Translations under genes and position numbers: made by a program
Shown: piece after piece, positions 42,982-51,454 of the stretch
Position numbering within the stretch: position 1 is the stretch's first letter
How the letters are laid out: every line of letters begins with the position of its first letter
The notes under the pieces: generated by a model
Told to the model about the DNA's origin: nothing
Database searches by the model: none
The model's input: the letters and a program-made list of their open reading frames with translations, nothing else
Assembly (NCBI GenBank): GCA_965203435.1
Contig: CBDBCU010000003.1
Coordinates: 1-64,000 of the forward strand
DNA: 64,000 bases
Reading direction: 5' to 3'
DNA from: CBDBCU01 sp965203435
GTDB taxonomy: Bacteria > Chloroflexota > Dehalococcoidia > Lucifugimonadales > UBA3495

Positions 42982-45900
42982 TCAGTCGGCCGCGGCGGCG
43001 GCAAGTTGGCGCAGGCGTTCCTGAAAAACCCCCAGGCGTTCCAGGGCGCTGGTCAGCCGGGGCAGCAGACGATCGCCCAAAGCCCGCCGCGCCAGTTTGA
43101 TTTGCCGATTGCCCACGCTGGCATCCCGGCCCAAGGCCCGCTGCAAGGGGATTTTGGCGCTGCCCACTTCCTCGCGCAGGTTCAGGGTAACGCCGGCCGC
43201 GGTGTGCAGCAGGGATTCGATGCCCACGGCGTCGGCCAGGAGGCGCAAATCCAGCAGGGTCAACAGGTTTTCCGTCTCCGGCGGCAGGGGGCCGAAGCGA
43301 TCCCGCAATTCCTCCCGCAAATCGGGCAGGGCGGAGCGTTCCCGCATCTTGGCAAAGCGCTGGTACAGGGCCAGGCGGGTCGGCGTGTGGGCAATGTAAC
43401 TTTCGGGCAGGCTGGCGGCTACCGGCAGTTCCACCCGCGGCAATTCCTGAACCAGGGGGGCAAAGGCGGCCGGAGCTTGGCCGCCCTCCTTCCTTTCCGC
43501 TTGCAGTTCGGCAATCGTTTCATCCAGCAGCTGGCCGTACAAGTCCAGGCCGACGGCGTGGATTTGGCCGCTTTGGGCCGCGCCCAAGAGGTTGCCGGCC
43601 CCGCGGATTTCCAGGTCGCGCATCGCAATGCGGAAACCGGAACCCAAGTCGGCGGCTTCCAGGATGGCTTGGATACGCTGTTCGGCGGCGGGAGTGATGC
43701 GGCGGCCGGCCGGCAGCAGCAGATAGGCATAGGCCCGGTGTTCGCCCCGGCCGACCCGGCCGCGCAGCTGATAAAGCTGGGACAAGCCGAAACGATCGGC
43801 CCGATCCAGAATCAGGGTGTTGACATTGGGCAAATCCAAGCCGGACTCGATGATGGTGGTGCAGACCAGCACATCGGCCTCGCCGTTGGCAAAGGCGACC
43901 ATCACTTCCTCTAAATCGGCTTCGGCCAGCTGGCCGTGACCAATCATAAAGCGGGCTTCCGGCACCAGTTCGGCCAGTTGCGCCGCGGTGCGCGCAATGG
44001 TGCGGACCCGGTTGTGCAGAAAGAACACCTGGCCGCCGCGCTCGATTTCCCGCAAAATGGCTTCCCGGATAGTGTCCTCGCTGTATTCGGAGACAAAGGT
44101 TTTGACCGGCAAACGGGCTTCCGGGGGAGTGTTCATCACGCTCATATCGCGGAGGCCGGACAAAGCCATGTGCAGGGTGCGGGGAATGGGCGTGGCGCTG
44201 AGGGTCAGCACATCCACTTCCTGCCGCAGCTGTTTCAGGGTTTCCTTGTGGCTGACGCCGAAACGCTGTTCCTCATCCACCACTACCAAGCCCAGGTTCT
44301 TGAACTGCACATCCTTTTGCAGCAGGCGGTGGGTGCCGATGACAATATCCACCGCGCCGTCCTGCAAGGCGGCAAGGATGGTTTCCTGCTCTTTGGGGGT
44401 GCGGAAACGGCTCAATACTTCCACTTGCATAGGAAAGGGGCCGAGGCGCTCGGTGAAAGTGGCGTAGTGCTGCTGGGCCAGGACGGTGGTCGGCACCAGC
44501 AAGCCGACCTGCATACCCTCGCTGACGGTCTTAAAGGCGGCGCGCAGGGCCACTTCGGTTTTGCCGTAGCCCACATCGCCGCAAATCAGCCGATCCATCG
44601 GGCGCGGCCGTTCCATATCGAGCTTTACTTCATCGATGGCCTGCACTTGGTCGGGAGTTTCCTGATAGGGAAAGGAATCCTCCAGTTCCTGCTGCCAGAC
44701 GGTATCGCCGCCGAACTGATGCCCCTCGGCGGATTGGCGGGCGGCGTAGAGTTTCAGCAGTTCCTCGGCCAATTCCCGGGTGGAGGTCTTGACCTTTTCC
44801 TTGAGGCGGGCCCATTCGGCCGTGCCGAGGCGGGTCAAGGCCGGCGGCTGGTCTTGGGCGCCCACATAGGCCCCTACCCGGTCTAAATGATCCGTGGGGA
44901 CATAGAGCTTGTCGGCATCGGCATATTCCAGCACCAGGTACTCTTTGGCGTCATCGCCCATTTGGGTAACGCCGGCAAAGCGGGCCACGCCGTGGTCAAT
45001 GTGAACCACATAACTGCCCGGGGTCAGTTCGGACAGGACAATATCATCGCCCAAGGCGCTGCGGGAACGGGAGGGGCGATAGCGGCGTTCCTTGACCGCG
45101 CCAAAGAGTTCGGCATCGGTCAGCAGGGTCAGGGTTTGCGCCGCCGCTTTGCCGTTGGCGGGAGGGACGGCGGCGGTCCAGCCCTCCGTCAAAGAACCGG
45201 GGATCAGGTGGATGTGGCCGGGCTGCGGCGGATGATCCAGGGTTTCGGCGCGGGCCGCGCCCAAGCCGGATTCGGCTAAAATTTCCTCGAGGCGGCGGGT
45301 GTGCTGGCTGACCGCGACCAGGGATTGGCCTTGCCGCAACTGGCTTTTCAAGCTGTCAGCCAGCTGCTCCAGTTGCCCGAAGTAGGTGGGGGCCGGTTGG
45401 AAAAGGGTATCCGCATTGGAGTCAATCCAACTTTCCAGAAATACCCGTTCCGCGCACTGTTGCAGGCCGGCGGAAAGCTGCGGCCAGGTCAGATAGGGGG
45501 AGGGAAAGTTGCGGGGCAGTTCGCCGCGCTGTTCCCGGCTTTCCCGCATCCGGGAAAACTTTTCCTCTAAATCCATAGCCTCGGTCGCAATCTGGCTTTC
45601 CCGGTCCAGCACCAGCAGGGCATCGGCGGGCAGGCAATCGAGGAGGCTGCTGTGGTTGAGCAGGCCGTTGTAAAGGGATAGGGTTTCCGGGTTGGGATTG
45701 GCGAATAGTTCGGTAAGTTCGTCCTCAATGCGCTCCTTAGTGGCGGCGGCGCAGGGGGCAAAGTCGATTTCCTTGATGCGGCGGGCGACGACGGGCCGGT
45801 CGGCCAGGTCGGGCAGCTGTTCCCGGGCCGGGAGGATGACGGCTTCCATGGGGGCGGCCTCCGTCGGCGCGGCCGGCATGGAACGCTGGGTATAGGGGTC

Positions 45901-46572
45901 AAAGGGGCGCAGGGTATCCACTTCATCGCCCCACAATTCCAGCCGCCAGGGATATTCGCAATGCGGCGGAAAAACATCGATGATGCCGCCGCGCTGACTG
46001 AAAGAGCCGGGAGTTTCCACCAGCGGCTCATGGCGGTAGCCCAAGTTAACCCAGGCGGCCAGGAGTTCCTCGATGCGGGCAATGCGCTGCCCTACCCGCA
46101 GCCGGGTAAAGGAATCCGCCCCGGAATTGGCGCCGGCGCCGGCCAGAATCGCGGGCGGCAGGGTATAGCGCAGGGCGGCGGCGGCCGCGGCCACGACCAG
46201 CGGCGGCGGCCGGTTCGGATCCGGATCCGGATGGACGGCGGCGGCGGCCAGGGCCGACAAGGCGGTCAAGCGCTGGTTGACGGTGCGGGCATCCACGGCC
46301 AACCGCTCGAAGGGCAGCACTTCCGGCTCCGGCAGCAGATAGACCGGGGCGTCCTCGCCCAGGTAGGTCAGCAGTTGGTCGTGGAGTTGCCGGGAGTCCT
46401 CCGGGCGGGGGGTCAATACCAGCATAGGCCGGCGGCGTTCCCGCCACAGGGTTGCCAGATAGACCGGCCGCGCCCCCCGCCGGGCGGTGATGCGGCCCGG
46501 TTCAGCCTTGCCCGGCGCAAAAGCCCGGGGGATGGCGTCGGCAAAGGCGGAAAGGATACCGGACAAAGACAT
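42982..46572 (-). CDS. mfd: Transcription-repair coupling factor Mfd
   Basis: The 1196-residue protein has the full Mfd layout: UvrB-homology N-terminus (ARPVYLATLWRERRRPMLVLTPR, PEPEVLPFERLAVD), RNA-polymerase-interaction domain (GSYVVHIDHGVARFAGV near 515), translocase motifs (ICGDVGYGKTEVALRAAF, VVDEEQRFGVSHKE, TTIIESGLDLPNVNTLI, YQLRGRVGR) and a C-terminal TRCF domain. It removes RNA polymerase stalled at lesions and recruits UvrA. ATG 46572 is chosen with GGAG 11 bases upstream. A promoter and a palindrome lie upstream. Confidence 0.95.
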   Translation of the reverse strand: MSLSGILSAFADAIPRAFAPGKAEPGRITARRGARPVYLATLWRERRRPMLVLTPRPEDSRQLHDQLLTYLGEDAPVYLLPEPEVLPFERLAVDARTVNQRLTALSALAAAAVHPDPDPNRPPPLVVAAAAAALRYTLPPAILAGAGANSGADSFTRLRVGQRIARIEELLAAWVNLGYRHEPLVETPGSFSQRGGIIDVFPPHCEYPWRLELWGDEVDTLRPFDPYTQRSMPAAPTEAAPMEAVILPAREQLPDLADRPVVARRIKEIDFAPCAAATKERIEDELTELFANPNPETLSLYNGLLNHSSLLDCLPADALLVLDRESQIATEAMDLEEKFSRMRESREQRGELPRNFPSPYLTWPQLSAGLQQCAERVFLESWIDSNADTLFQPAPTYFGQLEQLADSLKSQLRQGQSLVAVSQHTRRLEEILAESGLGAARAETLDHPPQPGHIHLIPGSLTEGWTAAVPPANGKAAAQTLTLLTDAELFGAVKERRYRPSRSRSALGDDIVLSELTPGSYVVHIDHGVARFAGVTQMGDDAKEYLVLEYADADKLYVPTDHLDRVGAYVGAQDQPPALTRLGTAEWARLKEKVKTSTRELAEELLKLYAARQSAEGHQFGGDTVWQQELEDSFPYQETPDQVQAIDEVKLDMERPRPMDRLICGDVGYGKTEVALRAAFKTVSEGMQVGLLVPTTVLAQQHYATFTERLGPFPMQVEVLSRFRTPKEQETILAALQDGAVDIVIGTHRLLQKDVQFKNLGLVVVDEEQRFGVSHKETLKQLRQEVDVLTLSATPIPRTLHMALSGLRDMSVMNTPPEARLPVKTFVSEYSEDTIREAILREIERGGQVFFLHNRVRTIARTAAQLAELVPEARFMIGHGQLAEADLEEVMVAFANGEADVLVCTTIIESGLDLPNVNTLILDRADRFGLSQLYQLRGRVGRGEHRAYAYLLLPAGRRITPAAEQRIQAILEAADLGSGFRIAMRDLEIRGAGNLLGAAQSGQIHAVGLDLYGQLLDETIAELQAERKEGGQAPAAFAPLVQELPRVELPVAASLPESYIAHTPTRLALYQRFAKMRERSALPDLREELRDRFGPLPPETENLLTLLDLRLLADAVGIESLLHTAAGVTLNLREEVGSAKIPLQRALGRDASVGNRQIKLARRALGDRLLPRLTSALERLGVFQERLRQLAAAAAD

Positions 46573-46638
46573 CGACGGGCGCGCTCCAACTTTTCTTAAT
46601 CCGGGGGACGGACGGACTACCGGCGGCAATAGGGAAAA

Positions 46639-46660
46639 GGGCTAACGCCGGCGTTAGCCC
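46639..46660. promoter_or_regulatory. 22-bp perfect palindrome in the mfd promoter leader
   Basis: GGGCTAACGCC followed directly by GGCGTTAGCCC, between the mfd -10 element (46673) and start codon (46572), about 6-28 bases after the expected transcription start. It could be an operator or a leader hairpin. Confidence 0.55.
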
Positions 46661-46672
46661 CGAACAGCAATT

Positions 46673-46701
46673 ATTGTAGCCCCGAAACCCGGCGGGGGCA
46701 A
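46673..46701 (-). promoter_or_regulatory. Promoter of mfd
   Basis: On the minus strand TTGCCC (46696-46701), 17-bp spacer, TACAAT (46673-46678). Confidence 0.65.
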
Positions 46702-46780
46702 GGGGGATGGCGGCGGGTTTTTTGGGAATTGCGTATATCTGGCAAGCTACTTACCGTCCTTCCCGCCCCTCTTTACCGTC

Positions 46781-46990
46781 ATTCCCGCGTAAGCGGGAAT
46801 CCAGGGGAGTGATGAAACGGCATGGTTTCGGCGGCGGCATCATTCCCGCTTAAGCGGGAATCCAGGATGGCGTGGGGGACAACGGGATTGTCTTTTCAGT
46901 ACCGTTCTGGATTCCCGCTTACGCGGGAATGACGGTAAGGGATGGCGGGAAGGACGGTTAAGAGACGCGGGAATGACGGTTGCGGGGCGG
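46781..46990. repeat. Three family A palindromes between mfd and paralog copy 2
   Basis: Copies at 46781-46800, 46842-46861 and 46911-46930, with flanking 'ggaaggacggt' stretches. No gene in the 46702-47104 gap. Confidence 0.85.
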
Positions 46991-47029
46991 CGGGAATTAA
47001 AATTGCCCGGAAATAAGGCCGCCAAGTGG

Positions 47030-47059
47030 TTGACTTAACCCGCCCGGCCTTGTTACCCT
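47030..47059 (+). promoter_or_regulatory. Candidate promoter of paralog copy 2
   Basis: TTGACT (47030-47035), 18-bp spacer, extended -10 TG-T-TACCCT (47054-47059), 45 bp before the ATG. Confidence 0.4.
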
Positions 47060-47104
47060 ATTCATCAGTCAAAGAGCCATAACCTTATCCGAGAGGGTAT
47101 AGCC

Positions 47105-47881
47105 ATGTCCCTACGCAACATAGTAATCGCCCTAGTCCTCTGTCTGGCAATGCACGCAATAGGGAGGGGGGGGGGGGCAACCGTGTCCCAGGCCGCCCGG
47201 GCCATCCCCTGGGACTGTTCCGACTGGCAAGCCTTTGTCCACGAGGATCGCCCTACCGCCATCCTGGAATCCTTGGCCGAAAATCGCGGCAAGACCCTCT
47301 ACTGCGGCGTCGATCAGTCCGACACCTTTAGCAAGGCGGAAACTTGGCAGGCCGGCAAAGACCGCAACGAGCGGGACGATACTATCTATTCCGGGGAACG
47401 GGGCATTTTCCGCGGCTTTATCGCCGCGCAAGAGGGCTGGCTGACCGACGGGGAATCTGGCATTACCGGGGTCAGCATCGACCGCATTTTTGAGTTTCCC
47501 CGGGAGAAAAAGAAACGCCGCCGCTATAAGACGGTGGTAACGGAGCGGCGGGAGGTCGCTGCCGACCCCGGCCGTTTGGCTTACGGCCCTCTGGGGGTAC
47601 AAGGCAACGGCAGCAGCCAGTCGGATGCGCGTTCCTTTGCCGAAACGGGCTATAACCAAGCTCCGCCCACTGTCGATTGGCCGGCCCTGGCCCTGGCCGC
47701 CGCCGTTGCCCATTGCCGTCCTCTGGGTTACAACCGTTTCCGGGCCGCGGCCACCGTTGCCGCCACCGAAAACTGGTACTACAACGACATCTTGACCGGC
47801 CCCACGTTCTATAGTTCGAAAGCCGGCAAAACCCGCCAGTGGACGGCTACCTGCCTGAAAACGGAACGCCGCCGCCGCTGA
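47105..47881 (+). CDS. Secreted paralog family, copy 2 (poly-G in frame)
   Basis: The 258-residue protein starts with MSLRNIVIALVLCLAM, nearly the same leader as copy 1, then a 12-G run that stays in frame here (GRGGGATVSQAARAIPWDCS). The core matches copies 1 and 3 (LYCGVDQSDTF, KDRNERDDTIYSGERG, WLTDGESGITGVSIDRIFE, KKKRRRYKT). The middle is unlike the other two. The tail has RQWTATCLKTERRRR. A GGG-repeat tract at the signal peptide is a likely switch: changing length by one or two bases turns the gene off. Not a family I know. Confidence 0.8.
   Translation: MSLRNIVIALVLCLAMHAIGRGGGATVSQAARAIPWDCSDWQAFVHEDRPTAILESLAENRGKTLYCGVDQSDTFSKAETWQAGKDRNERDDTIYSGERGIFRGFIAAQEGWLTDGESGITGVSIDRIFEFPREKKKRRRYKTVVTERREVAADPGRLAYGPLGVQGNGSSQSDARSFAETGYNQAPPTVDWPALALAAAVAHCRPLGYNRFRAAATVAATENWYYNDILTGPTFYSSKAGKTRQWTATCLKTERRRR
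47166..47177 (+). repeat. Poly-G tract (12 G) in the signal peptide of paralog copy 2
   Basis: Twelve consecutive G in codons 21-25, homologous in position to the tract in copy 1 but in frame. Confidence 0.9.
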
Positions 47882-47906
47882 CCCGGCCGGTCAACCCCGG
47901 CCTAGT

Positions 47907-47938
47907 CCGCTCCCCCGGAACAAGTTCCGGGGGAGCGG
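47907..47938. terminator. 15-bp inverted repeat after paralog copy 2
   Basis: CCGCTCCCCCGGAAC (47907-47921) pairs with GTTCCGGGGGAGCGG (47924-47938), 2-nt loop, 25 bases after the stop. No T-tract, so termination would be factor-dependent or the hairpin may only stabilise the transcript. It resembles family B in part (AACAAGTTCCGG). Confidence 0.6.
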
Positions 47939-48106
47939 ATTATTGCCGCCGGTCAGGGCAAGGGCGATAGGGGGGAAAGACGATTTCCTTAGGCCCCGGC
48001 CCGGCGGCCGGTTTCGGGTCGACGGGCGCAAGCAAGGGAGGGGGCCGCTGTGCTATAATGCCGGTTATTCCGGCCCCGGCCCTTGCTTTGCTTGCAGCTT
48101 ATTCAT

Positions 48107-48131
48107 CCTTCAACAAGTTCAGGATGAGCGG
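48107..48131. repeat. Family B repeat upstream of proB
   Basis: Copy of the CAACAAGTTCAGGATGAG core in the 47939-48203 gap, with two more degenerate copies in 48140-48175. A TATAAT at 48054-48059 may be the proB -10, with no clear -35. Confidence 0.7.
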
Positions 48132-48203
48132 AATTAAACCGACTCAGGATGAGCGGAAAGTTCAGGATGAGCGGACTGCAACTAGTTGGGGATGAGTTGC
48201 TTT

Positions 48204-49400
48204 ATGTCCAGCGTTGCCCGTCAAACCGGCCCCAATGCCCACCCCGGCGCGGCGGCCGGGGATATTCCCCATTACCGGCGGATGGTGGTCAAGGCCGGCA
48301 CGGGAGTATTGACCGCCGGCGATGGCAGCGGCGGGCTGGATCTGGCGGTGATGGCCGACCTGGTGCGGCAGATTTGCCGGCTGCAACAGGAATCGGGAAT
48401 CGAGGTACTGCTGGTAACTTCCGGGGCCATCGCCGCCGGCCGCCAGGAACTGAGCCGCGGCAACCGGGCTTTGAGCGAGCGGGATATTCCCTCCCGGCAA
48501 GCCCTGGCCGCCATTGGCCAAGGGCGGCTGATGCACACCTACGAGCGGCTCTTTGCCAGCTGCGGCGTCCAAGTGGCCCAAGCCCTGCTGACCATCAACG
48601 ACCTGGCCGACCGCCAATCCTATCTGAATGTCCGCAACACCCTGCTGGCCCTGCTGGATTTGGGCGTTACGCCCATCCTGAACGAAAATGATGTGGTGGC
48701 GGTGGACGAAATCGGCGAGGTTTTCGGGGATAATGACCGCCTGTCGGCTCTGGTCGCGAACCTGATTGACGCCGATTTGCTGATTGTGCTGACCGACACC
48801 GCGGGGCTTTATACCGCCGACCCCCGCCATAATCCGGCGGCGGCACTGATTCCGGTGGTGGAACAGATCGATGATACGATTGTGGCGGCGGCCGGGCAGC
48901 ATCGCAATCCCTGGGCGCGGGGGGGGATGCCCACGAAAATCGAGGCGGCCCGGCTGGTTACGGCGGCGGGCATTCCTATGGTATTGTGCAATGGACGGGC
49001 CGCGGGGGCTATTTTGCAGGCGGCCGCCGGGCAGCCCATCGGCACCGCTTTTCGGGCGGCCGGGGGAAAGCTGGAGGCCCGCAAGCGGTGGATGCTGAGC
49101 CGGGTGCGGGATTCCCAGTGGGGCGCCCTGGTGGTGGACGGCGGGGCCGCCGATGTATTGCTGAATCGTCATGTCAGCCTGCTGCCGCGCGGCGTTAGGG
49201 AAGTGCAGGGCAGCTTTGCCCGGGGGGACATCATCTATATTGGGGATGAAACCGGCCGCCGCATTGCCTGCGGCATTGCCAACTATACGGCGGCGGACAT
49301 ATCCCGCATCCGGGGCTGCCATTCCGATGCCATCCCGGACATTCTGGGCTACCACTACGGGCAGGAAGTGGTGCATCGGAATAATTTGGTGCTGCTGTAG
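48204..49400 (+). CDS. proB: Glutamate 5-kinase
   Basis: The 398-residue protein phosphorylates glutamate in proline synthesis. It has the amino-acid kinase domain (VVKAGTGVL, VTSGAIAAGRQEL, NENDVVAVDEIGEVFGDND, LTDTAGLYTADP) and the C-terminal PUA domain (NRHVSLLPRGVREVQG ... SFARGDIIYIGDETGRRIA). ATG 48204 is chosen seven bases after GGGGATGAG; ATG 48192 is also possible. It is separated from proA by a repeat block, so co-transcription across the palindromes is possible but reduced. Confidence 0.9.
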   Translation: MSSVARQTGPNAHPGAAAGDIPHYRRMVVKAGTGVLTAGDGSGGLDLAVMADLVRQICRLQQESGIEVLLVTSGAIAAGRQELSRGNRALSERDIPSRQALAAIGQGRLMHTYERLFASCGVQVAQALLTINDLADRQSYLNVRNTLLALLDLGVTPILNENDVVAVDEIGEVFGDNDRLSALVANLIDADLLIVLTDTAGLYTADPRHNPAAALIPVVEQIDDTIVAAAGQHRNPWARGGMPTKIEAARLVTAAGIPMVLCNGRAAGAILQAAAGQPIGTAFRAAGGKLEARKRWMLSRVRDSQWGALVVDGGAADVLLNRHVSLLPRGVREVQGSFARGDIIYIGDETGRRIACGIANYTAADISRIRGCHSDAIPDILGYHYGQEVVHRNNLVLL

Positions 49401-49465
49401 GGGTTGTTCGGTAGGGGGATATTCCCTCCGCTCGCAACCGTCCTTCCCGCCGGTCAAAGACCGTC

Positions 49466-49645
49466 ATTCCCGCGTAAGCGGGAATCCGGCGGCGGTTGGC
49501 GGGCAATGGGCGGGTCTTTTCAGTACCGTTCGGGATTCCCGCTTGCGCGGGAATGACGGTAGGGGGGCGGGAAGGACGATTTTTGACCGTCGGGAAGGAC
49601 GGTTGCGGATGGCGGGGGTTCCCGCTTACGCGGGAATGACGGTAG
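49466..49645. repeat. Three family A palindromes between proB and proA
   Basis: Copies at 49466-49485, 49535-49554 and a degenerate one at 49618-49636. The 49401-49717 gap holds only these and no gene. Confidence 0.85.
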
Positions 49646-49717
49646 AGCGCGGGAAGGACGGTTTTGTTGACAACCCGGGAATTCACGGTTCAGCAGGAAA
49701 GGAGCGGCGTTTCAGTT

Positions 49718-51001
49718 ATGGCTACCATTACCACCGATGCGGCGGCGCTGCGGGAACAGGGACAGACGGCGCAGGGGGCGGCCCGGCAGTTGGCCCGGCA
49801 GACCACCGCCTTGAAAAATCAGGCGTTGCTGAACATAGCCGCCGCCCTGGAACAGGAGCAGGAGCCGATCCTGGCGGCCAACGCCGCCGACTATCGGGCG
49901 GCGCAGGCCGACGGGATGAACGACGCTATGCTTGACCGCCTGCGGCTGACCCCGGAACGGCTGCGGGAGATGGCGGCGGAGGTCCGCGGCATCGCCGCCC
50001 TGCCCGATCCGGTGGGGGAAGTCATCGAGGCTCGGACGCTGGACAACGGGTTGCGCGTGGAAAGGCGGCGGGTGCCTTTGGGCGTCATCGCCAGCATCTA
50101 CGAAAGCCGGCCCAATGTGACGGTGGACATCGCCGCCCTGGCCCTGAAATCGGGCAATGCCTGTATCCTGCGCGGCGGCAAGGAAAGCCTGGAATCCAAC
50201 ACCGCCCTGGTCAAACTGCTGCGACGGGCGATCGATGCGGCCGGCCTTTCCCCGGACAATGTGCAGTTCGTGGACAATCCGGATCGGGAATTGGTGGACA
50301 CCCTGCTGGGGATGAAAGATTGTATCAATCTGCTGGTGCCGCGCGGCGGGCCGGAATTGATTAAGTTCATCGCCGAAAGGGCGGCGATGCCGGTGGTGAC
50401 CGGCGGCGTGGGGGTCTGCCATGCTTATGTGGATCAGGCGGCCGATTATGGCAAGGCGGCCAACATCATTATCAACGCCAAGACGCAGCGGCCGACGGTG
50501 TGCAACGCCTTGGATACGGCCCTGCTGCACGCCGCCGCCGCGCCGGGCTGCCTGCCAGCCCTGGCCCGGGAATTGGCGGCGGCCGGGGTGGAACTGCGCT
50601 GCGACCACCGGGCCTTGAGCATCCTGGGGCCGGAAAGCGGCTTGAACGCCACGGCGGCGACCGCGGCGGATTGGGGGCAGGAGTTTCTATCCCTGACCGC
50701 CGCCATTAAGATTGTGGATTCCCTGGAGGAGGCCCTGGAGCATATTGAAACCTATGGCTCCGGCCATACCGAAGCCATCATTACCGAGGATGCGGCGGCG
50801 GCGGAGCGGTTTCTCAACGAGGTGGATGCGGCGGCGGTTATCGTCAACGCCAGCACCCGGTTCACCGACGGGGCGCAGCTGGGCTTGGGGGCCGAAGTGG
50901 GCATCAGCACCCAGAAGTTTCACGCCCGGGGGCCGCTGGGCCTGCGGGAACTGACTTCCTACAAGTGGGTTATCATCGGGAACGGACAGGTTCGGGAGTA
51001 G
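49718..51001 (+). CDS. proA: Glutamate-5-semialdehyde dehydrogenase (gamma-glutamyl phosphate reductase)
   Basis: The 427-residue NADPH enzyme follows ProB in proline synthesis. Visible are RVPLGVIASIYESRPNVT, SGNACILRGGKESLESN, the nucleophile region around the Cys in TVCNALDTALLH, and the C-terminal GLGAEVGISTQKFHARGP. ATG 49718 follows AAAGGAG with a rather long 13-base gap. A small conserved gene follows 24 bases downstream. Confidence 0.95.
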   Translation: MATITTDAAALREQGQTAQGAARQLARQTTALKNQALLNIAAALEQEQEPILAANAADYRAAQADGMNDAMLDRLRLTPERLREMAAEVRGIAALPDPVGEVIEARTLDNGLRVERRRVPLGVIASIYESRPNVTVDIAALALKSGNACILRGGKESLESNTALVKLLRRAIDAAGLSPDNVQFVDNPDRELVDTLLGMKDCINLLVPRGGPELIKFIAERAAMPVVTGGVGVCHAYVDQAADYGKAANIIINAKTQRPTVCNALDTALLHAAAAPGCLPALARELAAAGVELRCDHRALSILGPESGLNATAATAADWGQEFLSLTAAIKIVDSLEEALEHIETYGSGHTEAIITEDAAAAERFLNEVDAAAVIVNASTRFTDGAQLGLGAEVGISTQKFHARGPLGLRELTSYKWVIIGNGQVRE

Positions 51002-51025
51002 CCGCAAAGCGGAAGGAGCAGAGCA

Positions 51026-51334
51026 ATGGCCGACTATGACTTGGAACGGATCATCCGCACCGGCGGCTCCGAGGCTTACGATGTAATGCAGGACGAGCAG
51101 CGGGTCGGGCGGCTGGACCTGCATTTTACCCGGGAGACGACCCAGGCCCTGCTGATTGTGGCGGAAAGCCTGACCGAGGAGGATTTGCGGGAGCTGATGG
51201 GCCTGATTGACCGCTCCCTGATGGATGCGGCCGGAGTGCCGCAGGAGGATATGGTCGTCCATGTTTTCCAGGGGCGGCCCATCGGGATTTTCAGCGACGG
51301 GGGCGAGTTCGGGGAAAACGGCAGCGGGGGGTAA
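51026..51334 (+). CDS. Small conserved protein downstream of proA (102 aa)
   Basis: Starts at ATG 51026 after GGAAGGAG. The product is acidic and soluble (MADYDLERIIRTGGSEAYDVMQ ... ESLTEEDLRELMGLIDRSL). No family is recognised. It starts 24 bp after proA and is probably co-transcribed. Confidence 0.65.
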   Translation: MADYDLERIIRTGGSEAYDVMQDEQRVGRLDLHFTRETTQALLIVAESLTEEDLRELMGLIDRSLMDAAGVPQEDMVVHVFQGRPIGIFSDGGEFGENGSGG

Positions 51335-51454
51335 ATTGACATGGATGGGCAGGATAGACCGGATTTGGTGGCTTACGGGAGTGCCTTTCTTGCCTATTCT
51401 GACCTATTCCCCGGATAGGCGGGGACTTAACCGCCGCCGGCTATGACCGCCCTT

